Source: Chrysochromulina tobinii (lineage: Eukaryota; Haptophyta; Prymnesiales; Chrysochromulinaceae). Taken from it: 41,245 nucleotides of DNA. The notes under the pieces are model-generated. The model saw only the letters and a program-made list of their open reading frames with translations, was not told the origin of the DNA and did not search any database. Shown one piece after another: positions 1-9,344 of the stretch. How positions within the stretch are numbered: the stretch's first letter is position 1; each line of letters begins with the position of its first letter. A program made the position numbers and the translations under genes. The DNA lies in NCBI GenBank assembly GCA_001275005.1, contig JWZX01003369.1:1-41245 (forward strand), read 5' to 3'.

Positions 1-349
1 AGCGGTCACGGAGTGGTCTTCATGACTCACCACCGGCGGCAGCCAGGAAGGTCCAGGACGCACGAAAGACGCCGGACCGCCCTGACCCAGAGCGCAGAAG
101 TGTGAATTGGTTGTGAACACTTTCCTCCCTGGTCACTCCCTGCTGCTACTAGTCTACAGTACGGCTGCGAAAGCCTGGACGCCGCGTAGCCGAGTGCAGC
201 AAGCTATACCAGTCCCATCTGTATGCTCTACGTAGCGTGTCGTACTGGCGAGTGGACCGGGACAATGCACCCATGATCCTCATGGCTCGTGGCGCCATGC
301 GCTCGTCCCGGTGTGGCCGAAATAAGCGAGTGCGCCACTCGCCACTCGC
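1..349. other. Left-edge stretch without a gene
   Basis: No convincing coding sequence was seen. It lies just downstream of the stop codon of the minus-strand WLM protease gene, so it should hold that gene's 3' untranslated region. The reading frames that enter it from the right on the plus strand are antisense shadows of the protease gene. Confidence 0.5.
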
Positions 350-1525
350 TCACGCGCACTTGGAACACAGGCAAAAGCCTGGCGGGCCGTCGTGCAGCTC
401 GCCGTCGTGCAGCTCGTCCTCGTCATCTTCGTCGCCCTCCTTGAACTCCGCCGTGTCCTCGTGTATCATCTCCATGGGCGCAAACAGGCCGTCGCCGTCA
501 TCACCCTCGTCGTTGTCGTCATCGTCGCTGCTGCCGAGCTCGATCGCCGTATCGGCGTCGCCGCCCGTCTCGCGCAGTCGTTTCTTCGTGGCCTCACGCG
601 CGGAGAGCGGCTGCTGTCCAACGCGCGCCAGCGCCGCCTGCCGTGCCGCCTCGGCGGGCGTGCGGCTCGCCTGCGCCGCCGCCAGTTGCTTCCCCTCGAC
701 CGTTCGCTTGTCGATCATCTTCTGCTTCCGACCGAGCGCGGGCTTCTTCCTCTTACCGCCGCCAGCGCCAGAGCTCCCGCTGGGCCCGCCGCGTGCGCGA
801 CTGCGCCTGCGACCGCCGCCGCCGCCGCCGCCGCCGCCCAGCAGCCGCCTCTTGCTGCGGCATCCGCCTTCGACCGAGCCGTCACCCTCTCCGAAGTCCT
901 CGCCCTCGCCCGCCGCGCCCCCACCTTCCTTGCCCCCCTCGACGATGCTCACCCCGTCTGCCAGTAGCCTCTTGTAGACGCCCCACACCTCTCGATTCTT
1001 CTCATAGAACTCAGGCGGGTGCACGTCTTCGATCCCCAGTCCGGAGATGTGAGTCATCTCGTGGATCATCACGGCCATCAACTGCCGGAATGAACGGAAC
1101 GCGTTGCACTGCCTCGACGGGCGCTGGCGGAGCTGCAAGGTGATGTCGGCCGTGCCTTGGCGGTCGTGGTAGCACATGCCGCCGGGGCCGCCGACGTGCT
1201 CCTTTAGGTGCTTGACGGTCCAGCCATAATGGCGCAGCACGGGGTCGCTATGCCTTTTGAGCCGAGCGAGCAGTCGCTGTGCCTCGGCGATCGACGCGGC
1301 ATCTTTCACGCCGTCGTGGCCGAGGCCGTCGAGCGGCACCGTCCACCATACCGATCGGTACTCGTCGCTGTTCCAAAGCTCGTGCACTCCGGAGCGCTTT
1401 TCCTTGGTCCGCTCGGCACCGGCGGAGGGCTCGATGACGCTTGTAAGTGAGAGGACGTTGGATCCGCCACTAAGTGCCACAGCGGCCGACGAGGGTGCGC
1501 CCCAACCAGTCTTGTGTGGCTCCAT
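350..1525 (-). CDS. WLM-domain (Wss1/SPRTN-like) zinc metalloprotease
   Basis: A 391-residue protein from the first ATG (1525). Residues about 75-190 match the WLM fold: a helical lead-in, a GW-x-V-x-x-L strand, then the zinc site HEMTH (155-159) with Glu156 as the catalytic base. A third ligand His is likely at 169 in the segment DVHPPEF. WLM proteases of the Wss1 group degrade proteins crosslinked to DNA and are tied to SUMO. Here residues about 327-337 (AIELGSSDDDD) look like a SUMO-interacting motif: a short hydrophobic run followed by an acidic stretch. The middle holds a Gly9 run and basic, probably disordered, segments (about 198-285). The tail ends CLCSKCA, a cysteine cluster too short to call a finger. 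The family is clear; the DNA-protein-crosslink role is inferred. No intron is needed. Confidence 0.8.
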   Translation of the reverse strand: MEPHKTGWGAPSSAAVALSGGSNVLSLTSVIEPSAGAERTKEKRSGVHELWNSDEYRSVWWTVPLDGLGHDGVKDAASIAEAQRLLARLKRHSDPVLRHYGWTVKHLKEHVGGPGGMCYHDRQGTADITLQLRQRPSRQCNAFRSFRQLMAVMIHEMTHISGLGIEDVHPPEFYEKNREVWGVYKRLLADGVSIVEGGKEGGGAAGEGEDFGEGDGSVEGGCRSKRRLLGGGGGGGGGRRRSRARGGPSGSSGAGGGKRKKPALGRKQKMIDKRTVEGKQLAAAQASRTPAEAARQAALARVGQQPLSAREATKKRLRETGGDADTAIELGSSDDDDNDEGDDGDGLFAPMEMIHEDTAEFKEGDEDDEDELHDGELHDGPPGFCLCSKCA

Positions 1526-2055
1526 ACGTTGGAAGGGTCGAGAGAAGGAGGCCCTTGGCCGCCGCGCCCTTCCGCCCGCGGTCACCGCTCAATGCCGCCG
1601 ACCTCCGCTCGCGGAGCGGACCATTTTAGGCAGCCTTACGTTTCCCCACAGTGGGGGGCACGCCATGACCCTTTAGGTTAGGTCCTCCACCTCGCGGCCG
1701 GTGAAGCGACGCGTGCGTGGGTGGGACGGGATGCCAGATCATGGGACCGTGCCACATTTAAGCATTGAAAGCACTAGATTGCTCATATGTTCGGTTCGCG
1801 CATGAGCCATGAGGGACGCATCTCATCGAGACAACCGGCGCGTGCGTCCCCGTTGAGTCTCTACAATACCATCACAAGCTCAGCTGCAGCACGCATCTAC
1901 ACATCGATATATCAATAATATATATAGTACACATCGCAAGACATGCCGACTTTATTGAGAATCCCGTCACCTGGCGCGTGGTCGGTGGTGCGCACCCCCC
2001 GTCCATGACCCAGTCCACAGAGCGCAGATGCTCGCAGCTTTGACCAACCTCAACA
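1526..2055. other. Intergenic region between two minus-strand genes
   Basis: About 530 bases hold the 5' region of the protease gene (right-hand neighbour of its ATG) and the 3' end of the helicase gene. An AT-rich patch near 1895-1935 (atcgatatatcaataat and around) stands out from the GC-rich surroundings and may contain the helicase 3' processing signal. No ORF here looks real. Confidence 0.4.
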
Positions 2056-5000
2056 TCACACAACAGAGCCTACAGTCTTCTCTGCTGACGCGTGCTGCTC
2101 CGCAAGGCGCTGCTCCCACTCGCCTACGACGCCGTCAAAGTCGTCGCCTGAGCGCACGAGTGCGCGCTTGCCCGTCTCAGTTCGGGTCGCCTGCAGCGGC
2201 AGGAAGGCGCCGACGGCACCGCCCTCGTTCAGGTACCTTAGGAGGACTTCCCACAGCTTCGAGTCGGCCGCGAGCGCCTCGGCGTTGCCGATCACGTACA
2301 GCCCGAGCCGCGCGCGTGAGAGCGCCGCGCCCATGCGCGGCTCGGAGCCGACCAGCCCCAGTGCGCCTTGCGGAGGCTTCTCGGCGCCCGGCACGGCGCC
2401 CGCCAGCGCGGCAGGTGGCGAACGTACGAGCGAGAGCAGCACGATGTCGTTCTCTTCGCCATGGTACGCGTCGATCAAGCTGGTGACCACCTGCTCGAGC
2501 CCCGGCACCCCCAACGCCCGCAGCTCGCGCTGCACTGTGAGCAGCTGGCCGCAGTACGGCGCGAGCACGGTCATCTGGCGGGGGGCATAGCCCTGGCGCA
2601 TCAAGTAGAGCGCGAACGCCGCGCAAAACTTGGCCTCGTGCACGTTGCACCGCGATCGGCTCGAGGCCTCGACGCTCTCTGGCTTCGTGTGCTTGAGCAT
2701 GTACACGGCACGTTCGACCCCCTTGACCCCGCCCTTGGAGGAAGGGCCCGCGGCGGTGGCGCCACCGACAGCCTCCGCCAGGGGATAGAGGGGGCGAAGC
2801 AGACGCGAGAGCGCGGCGGGTAGCCGATGCTGCAGCGTGAGGCGCCCCCCCATGTCCGCCGCTGCGTGGGACTTATCGCGCAAGACGAGAAGGCGCTCAA
2901 ACATCGACGTGGGCAGCCGAAAGGTACGGGCGAGGCGGGCGACGGACGATCGTGGGTGCACTTGCTGCCGGTCGCCACAGAGTATGAGATGCGTGAGCGA
3001 CGGCGTGATGGCGATGAGCGTGTGGCTCTCGAGCGCCTCGGCTGCGTCGTCCACCACGACCACCTGGCACTCGAGCGCCGCCACGAGCGGCGCGTACTGT
3101 GTGAAGGCGCTCCGCGTCATGCCCACGAGCCTCGCTCGACGCAGCACCCTCAAGTGCATCTGCTGCTGCAGCTGCAGCTTCTCGCGGCAAGCGCGCTCAT
3201 ACTGCTCGCACAAGCCAGCGAGCCGCTCGTACATCGTCCCAAATTTGGAGTGGAGCCAGAGCCAGGCAAGCTGCTCCCGCTCAACCGTATCGAGCTGCCA
3301 CAGGTCGTCATGCTCGAGCAGCCTCTCGCGCGTCTCGTCATCGGGGTACGCGAGGTCATCCGCACGGCTGACGGGCATCGGCGGGCCCTCCTCCTCCAAC
3401 CCTCGCGAGGCGCACGGCTCGTCCTTGGTGCGCCCAGTACGGCGCTCGCTCACGTTGCCCGGCGTCCACGCGGCAGTCCACGTGGCACGCTCGTGCTCCG
3501 AGGCAAGGAACAGCTCGCCGTTACGCGCGAGCCGCAGCTCCTCTTCCCACAGCTCCTCCTCGGCCGCCCCCTTATCATCGTACTCGACGCGCGTGATCGC
3601 AGCCCAGTCTGCCTTTCGGTTACCGGCCGAGCGCACGAGCCGTTCACGAGTGGGCGCGCTCGATGCGAGCTTGGCCGTTTCACGCCGGGCGAGCTCTGCG
3701 GCCGTCACGAGCGCCGACGGCCGCGCGGGCTGCCGTTCCGCCGTGGCAAGCAGTGCCTCCGCCGCCCGCTCCTCCGCGGCCTTGCGTATGGGGTCGAGCC
3801 ACGTGGCGAGTGCCTGCTCTATGTGCATCCAGCCCGTGGGCGAAGCGCACAGCGACATGATCTGCGCGGTCGTGCACCCCTCCTCGACGTCCTCTACCGT
3901 CGGCTCCCGCTGCGCGAGGTCCTCCGCCACCAATCGCTCGATTTGGGCACGCAGCTCCGCCTGCTGCTTGGTCCAGCTCTTCCAGGCCTTCAGATGCGCT
4001 GCGTCGTGCTCGGCCTCGGCAGATGCGAGCCGCCCAATCTCACAGGGCTGCATCCGCGCACTCTCGGAGCGCGCACCCACACGCACCAGCGGCAGCTCGG
4101 GCGCGCTGTCCAGCAGGCCGCCGAGCGCCATATCGAGCGCCACGTTGCTCGAGCACACGAGGAGCACCGGTGCAGTGAGCCCCGCCTCCTTGCGCGCGTG
4201 CAGCAGCGCCACGAGCGCGCGCTGCAGCACCAGCGACTTACCGGTCGCCGGGGCGCCGTGGAGAACGCTCAACTCGGCGCTCAGCACGTGCTCCAGCGCC
4301 CTCTTCTGGGGCGCATCGAGCGCCACGCCGCCGCCCTCGGGGGCGCCGGCTGGGGCTCCGGCTGAGGCTCCGGCTGAGGCTCCGGCTGCTCTGGCCACAT
4401 CGAGCATGGTCGCGTGCGAGGCGAGCGGCGCGCTCGGTGCGCCCTTGAGCAAGCACGGCTGCATGGGCAGCGAGGGCACCGTCCATGCGCTGGAGGGCCT
4501 GCAGCACGTGCCGGTGCGTTTCGAAGCATGCGGGCGACTCGGCGATCAGAAAGCGAGTCCCCTTGGTTTGGGCGCCGAGGAAGGCGCGGTGCTCGCCTTC
4601 GAAAAGGAACACGTCGATGGTCGGGGGCAGCCCGGCGCTGCCGAGGAGCTCGCGGCTCGCGACGGTCGCCCATAAGATCGTGTCGAAGCCATCGCACGAG
4701 AGTGCAAGCAGGGAGCCGAACAGCAGGCGCTGTGTGCGTGTCCAGTCGACGTACACGTCTGCCACGAAGGTGAGACGGTACATGAAGCCCTTGGCAGTGC
4801 ATCGGACCGACTGCAACTCGGCCTCCCGATACAGATGCATGCGCCGCTCGTCGAGCGGGGCGCCCTTGCGCAGCGCCGTGATGCCCGCACGCAAGGGCGC
4901 GAGGGTCTCTTCGCGCAGCAAGAGGAATTGGCTCATCAGGTACTCCTCTGCACTCTCGAAGGTGCCTTCGCTCACCCGGCGCGGCAGCTGGAGGGGCTCT

Positions 5001-6268
5001 CCCGACAGGTCCGAGTGCGTGGGGAAGACGGGCAACGAGCGCCAGTCCGGCGGCGTCTCAACGTCCGGCTCGCTGGCGAGCGCTGTCGCCTTGCGCGAGC
5101 CTGAGCCCGCCCCGGCCGTGCTGCTCGCCTCTGTCGACCCCGTGACGGACCCCGCACACCATGCGCTTTGCACCTTGAGGCTAGCCGCTGCTGCACCCGC
5201 GCCCGACGCCGCTTCGACGGTGGCCGCCGCGCCCTTGCCACCAGCCGCTCCCGCCGCCACGCCGATCGCCGCGGCGGCGCCACCGAGGGGGCGTGGCGGC
5301 AGCACGAGTGTGCTCAGGTCGGTGCCGCCGCCGTCCTCGACGTCCCTCGAGCTCTTGGGTGCCGTGCTGGGCGCCCTGGTCGACGCGATGGGCGGCGCGA
5401 TCGGCGAGACGCTCTCGGACTCCGTGCCGGCCTCCCAGTCATCCGCCACGCCCGACAGGTCCTCTGCGGGCTCCGGCAGCGGTGGGGGCGGTGGCGGAGG
5501 GGGCGGCGTGCCACGTGGCAGAGTTCCCTGGTGCACCTCGGGCGAGTTCGGCTGGCCGTGCTTGGAGAGACTCGGATACTCCGCCTCGTCCAGCCTCGAG
5601 CTCGAGGCCGCGTCCGCCGCCGGCATCGCCCCCGCCAGCTCGGGCGGCACGAGCGCCGAGAGAGCTCCCAGGACGCCCTCGATGAGCTCCTCCTGTGCAT
5701 GCGAGAGGTTCACGGCGCGCGCAGCAGCCCGGAGCGGTGCCACGAGCTCCCGGAGCTGGAGGGGAACGTCAGGCTCGAGCTTGAAGCGGCGCTGCAGAAG
5801 CGTGAGTAACGTGGCCAGTTGCGTGAAGCACGCTAGGCTGGGAGGCGCACTGCCCACGTTCTCACGAGAGAGCAACGGCAGATGCTCGACGTACCTCACC
5901 ATGGGCATCACTGCCGGCTCCGAAGAAACCGCGCCCGTGCCGTCGGCACCGCCAGCGTTGCCGCCGCCACCGTTGAAACCGCCACCGTTGTGCGGGAGCC
6001 GAAAGAGAGGCGAGGCGAGGAGTCGAGTGTACAGTGGCGCCGACTTTTCGCTGAGCGAGTGGTCGCAGATGGCGGGAGATGCGAGTAGCGCCACCAGCCG
6101 ACGCGTGACCGCGGGCGCGGGCGCCTCGGCTGCGAGGATGTCCAGCAGCATCTGCGGCGGCTTGTTGCCGAGGAGAAGCCCCACCGCGCCCGCACTCTTG
6201 CCCGGTGAGCTCAGCTCTACCTCGCGCTTCTCGAGCCACTTGGCGCGGGACGCCGAGGTGCTATCGAG

Positions 6269-6306
<38 letters not shown>

Positions 6307-7957
6307 GGCCACTATCCGCTGCGACCACGGAGTCGTGATGGTGTTTGACCTCCCTGGCGTCGCGTGGCGCGGCGTCCGTGCGCGCGCCGACCGCGCCATC
6401 GGCATCGAGCGGCCGCCACTTTGGCGCGCCACGTTGGGCACTTGGCGCACCAGCGCCGCCGCCGGCCGCTCGCTTGGCAGCGGCGGCTGCGGCAGTCGGG
6501 TTGTCGATCGCCTCGCGCCACGCAGGGATCTTTGAGACCATCGCGTCGACAAGGAGCTCCTTTAGGTCCTCATGGAACGTCTCGGGGAAGAGTTTCGTCA
6601 CCTCCTGGGGCAGAAAGAGCCCCGCGACCGGCCGACTGGGAGATTCGGTGAGCTGCCACAGCATCGCCTTCGCACATTCGATCAGAGGGATGAGCTCACC
6701 CTCAATAGAGCTCATCTTCAGCGCTGAGGCGAGCTCGGTGCAGCGCGCGGGCGGCACCCTCCCGTCGCGGTGCGTGAACACATCGTCGAGGAATCGGATG
6801 ATCTCCTCGGGGGATCGCGCGCGCAGCAAGCTGAGTAACGGCTTCGTCTCGAGCCGCCCTTCATGGGTGAGCATGCGCCCCGCCGCCGACTTGAGGTCGG
6901 ATTGCTGGCGCTGGATGTCGCGCAGTGAGCTGCCGGCGGGTGCGCCCCAGCCGCTGGCGCCGCCGCTGCTGCCGCCGCGGCCGCGATGGCCACCGCCGCC
7001 GCCGCCGCTGCTGCCGCCGCCGCTGCCACCGCCGCTGCCGCCGCCCCTCCGAGGGTTCACACCGCAGTTCACACCGCCGTCCCGGCGCGCTCCCCCATCG
7101 GAGCCCCCGCGCATGCTGATCCCCGCTCCCAGCCCAGCTCCCATGCCCATGCCAGCACCGCCTGGGCGGAGGCTCCCCTCGCCCACGCCCTCACAGCCAG
7201 CGAGCTTCCCGCCGGGCATCATGTCCAGCGTGAGCGTGCCGAGGACCGCGCCGCTGGAGCCGAAGCCTTTTACCGGTCGGAGGTTCAAGCCGATCACATC
7301 CGGTCCGCTAGGGGGCAGCCGCACGTTGGTCGCGCGCCGCTTGCCGCCATTCTTGCCACTGTGGTCCTCGACCACGTGGAACTCGACCAGGGTGCCCACG
7401 TAAATCTGGTCCATCGACGTGCCTGGGCTGAGGCTCGTCGCAAAGTGGAAGAAGATGTCTGTGAGTCACACGACGCCAGTGGGGTGAGCGCCAGTGGGGT
7501 GAGAGCCGATGGGTGCTTCCCGACGCGCGCCAGAGCGCGCGCAGGGAAGGTGCGTGCGCGCGCGCGTGCACGCGTGCACGCGGCGGCGGCGCTGGCGGCG
7601 GCGGCGGCAGGCAGCGGGCGGCGGCGGCGGCAGTAGCGGGAGCGCACCAGTCCGAGGCAGTCCCGAGGCTGCATCTGGCTGGATGAAGCCAAAGCGGTCC
7701 GACTCGCGCAGCGACACCACCTCGCCGAGAAAGAGTTGTCCCTCGAGCACATCGTCGCTGTTGCGACCGCCGCCGCCGGCACCATGGCGTCCGCCGCTGC
7801 CTTTGCTGCGTCGGTCACCATGGTTGTCCATTCTATCATCAAGTTCAGAGCGCGGCCTGGAGCCACCGCTCGGGCGAAAGCTACCGCCACGCTCGTCCTC
7901 ATCGAATCCTCCGCCACCGCCTGGTCTCAAGCTGAATCCTCCAGGTCTCAGACTCAT
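2056..7957 (-). CDS. ZNFX1-like SF1 RNA helicase with N-terminal cold-shock domain
   Basis: Spliced model: exons 7957-7648, 7458-4480 and 4388-2056, in frame throughout, 1873 residues. Residues about 73-150 form a cold-shock domain: FGFIQP, then across intron 1 DIFFHF, then VGTLVEFHVVED. A Gly/Ser-rich linker follows, then a helical ARM-like segment, then the ZNFX1-type block (PVFPTHSDLSGEP, YLMSQFLLLREE, RLLFGSLLALS). The helicase core starts at GAPATGKS (about 1141-1148, Walker A). It continues with VVVVDDAAE (about 1539), GDRQQVHP and GEENDIVLLSLVRS, the order and wording of ZNFX1/UPF1-like SF1 helicases. DDAAE replaces the more usual DEAA/EEAA. NFX1-type zinc fingers, present at the C-terminus of animal ZNFX1, are absent. 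ZNFX1 proteins act in RNA silencing inheritance and antiviral sensing; that role here is inference. The exon 2/3 junction is uncertain: a 91 or 94 nt intron, or a single-base shift near 4480. Confidence 0.8.
4389..4479 (-). other. Probable intron 2 of the helicase gene, or frameshift site
   Basis: The conserved frame of exon 2 (ending FETHRHVLQALQRMDG) is offset by one base from the frame that carries the Walker A motif. A GT (4479) to AG (4390-4389) intron of 91 nt, or an alternative end 3 nt later, restores the frame and splices into the AGASAGAPAG linker. A one-base slip near 4480 would instead keep VPSLPMQP, which faintly resembles the VPFQ segment of ZNFX1. cDNA would decide. Confidence 0.5.
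7459..7647 (-). other. Intron 1 of the helicase gene (splits the cold-shock domain)
   Basis: Donor GTGCGC at 7647 and acceptor CACAG ending at 7459 give 189 nt. Joining CGG-ACT-G to AC-ATC-TTC creates RTDIFFHF, exactly the RNP2-like part of a cold-shock domain, so the splice is well supported. The intron carries CCG/GGC-rich sequence and, near its 3' end, two tandem copies of caccccactggcg. Confidence 0.8.
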
Positions 7958-8396
7958 AATGCAGCAGACCGCCAGCAAATAGATGCTGTCACCGCTGCTG
8001 CAAGGCCACCAGTGACGCGTGCCCTGTGCAGCGGTCGGCTTTCCTGAGCCGAGCAGCTCACAACGCAACGTGCGGTTGTAGGAGCGGCTAGCGGTTGCAA
8101 CAGCCCTGGCAGCGGCGCTCTGGGCAGCGGCGTCGGTGCGGCGCTAGTCGCGAGCACGCCGCCTTTCACAGCCAATGATTAAAACGTTCACAGCGCAGCA
8201 GGAAAAATTCGACTCTCAAGGTGAACGATGCGCATGTTCAGACGCCGGGTCAGGCCTTGACATCCTCCTTGTCGACCCAGAAGACTATCTCGCCATCAGT
8301 TCAAACTTCCATACTTGTCGTGAAGAAGCGCGTCTAGACTCGACCGAGACTCGGCCCCGTGTCCCTGTTCGACGAGCACGCAACCGGATTTGCATC
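7958..8396. promoter_or_regulatory. Divergent spacer between helicase and small three-exon gene
   Basis: The two genes start head to head about 440 bases apart, so both promoters must lie here or in nearby 5' exons. I see no definite TATA box. An alternative upstream ATG for the helicase at about 8068 is in frame but would add a poorly conserved-looking leader. Confidence 0.4.
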
Positions 8397-9028
8397 ATGG
8401 CGGCCCCTAAAGGTCCCAAGACCTTCGCCACGCTCGAAGAGGCCAAGGCGGACATGAAGGTGCTCATCGAAGAGTTGCTATCCAATAAGGAGGCCCTGCT
8501 GGCGATTGCCGCCGATCCGGAGAATGACACTCAACAGAAGAAGATTGCAAAGCTCATGCCCAAGCTCGTCCAAATCTTGGGGCCCAAGCTCGTGGAGAAA
8601 GGCTTTTGCGCGGCACCCGCTCAAGCATCGATGGGTGCGTGCCCGGATGCACAAATGATTGCACGCCACCCCATGGATGGACAGGCGAACGTTGTCTCCT
8701 TCCTGTCTCACACACGAACGGATGGAGTGTGCGCGTGGTGTGGCAGGGATCATGATGGGGGCGATGGCATGCCAGAAGGCAGCGGCCCCGGTGGAGGTTG
8801 GCGGCTTCGCGGGTGGCGAGGTGATCAAAGAAGGTGCGAGCTGCTCCTCGATGCACTTTACGCTGCCCCGTGGCGGGTTTCTGCGTCGCCGGGGAGGATG
8901 CCCTTGACTGACGCAGCATGCTCGCCTGCTTCCTTGCATTGGCAGCCATGAATCTGCTGCAGGGCGCCATGATGAAGGGAGAAGTGGACGAGGCGAAGCT
9001 CCAGGAAGTGGTGGCCAAGCTCTCCTAG
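8397..9028 (+). CDS. Small three-exon protein of unknown function (possibly C10-like)
   Basis: Exons 8397-8634, 8747-8833 and 8946-9028 join in frame to 135 residues. Donors are GTGCGT (8635) and GTGCGA (8834); acceptors are TGGCAG and TTGGCAG, both in phase 1. The protein is helical: an acidic N-terminal helix (LEEAKADMKVLIEELL), then KIAKLMPKLVQILGPKLVEKGF, a Met/Ala/Gly-rich centre (IMMGAMACQKAAAPVEVGG) and a closing helix (DEAKLQEVVAKLS). The spacing of the second helix and its ending in a Gly-Phe resembles the C10 (C12orf57) family, but this is a weak visual match. No catalytic motif or signal peptide is visible. Without splicing the frame ends in unrelated sequence, so the exons themselves are the main evidence for a gene. 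Confidence 0.65.
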
Positions 9029-9344
9029 TCAATCAACCGTAATCACGACGCTCCCCACACCGAATCCAGCGGGAGGTCCGAGTCCCTCGTAGCAGAAACG
9101 CTGCTCGAGCACTTTTCAGCGCCTCGTCGCTAATAAAACTGTTGCGGCGAGCGCGCCGCTGCCCGAGCGTCTTACTGTAGGTGCGCGACTAGTCGGCGTG
9201 TCACGCTTTTGATTTACGTTGGCGAGTTAGGGGGAAGGGGCGCACGGCGCGTGGGGCGGCCAGCTCGCCGACTAGAAACGACGGTTTCAATTTCGTCCCT
9301 CGCGGCACGAGGAAACAACTTGCAACTTCCACGTTGATCCACAC
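9029..9344. other. Intergenic, tandem plus-strand genes
   Basis: It holds the 3' region of the three-exon gene (an AT-rich taataaaact near 9130 could serve polyadenylation) and the 5' region of the IQ/EF-hand gene. No coding sequence is seen. Confidence 0.4.

Noticed and set aside
237-1143. Plus-strand frames over the WLM protease gene
   Set aside because: Low-complexity Ser/Pro/Arg translations; the minus strand carries the HEMTH zinc site.
2827-6338. Long plus-strand reading frames (up to about 610 codons) opposite the helicase gene
   Set aside because: They are antisense shadows caused by extreme GC at wobble positions; their translations are Arg/Ser/Ala/Pro-rich with no domain, while the minus strand encodes clear helicase motifs.
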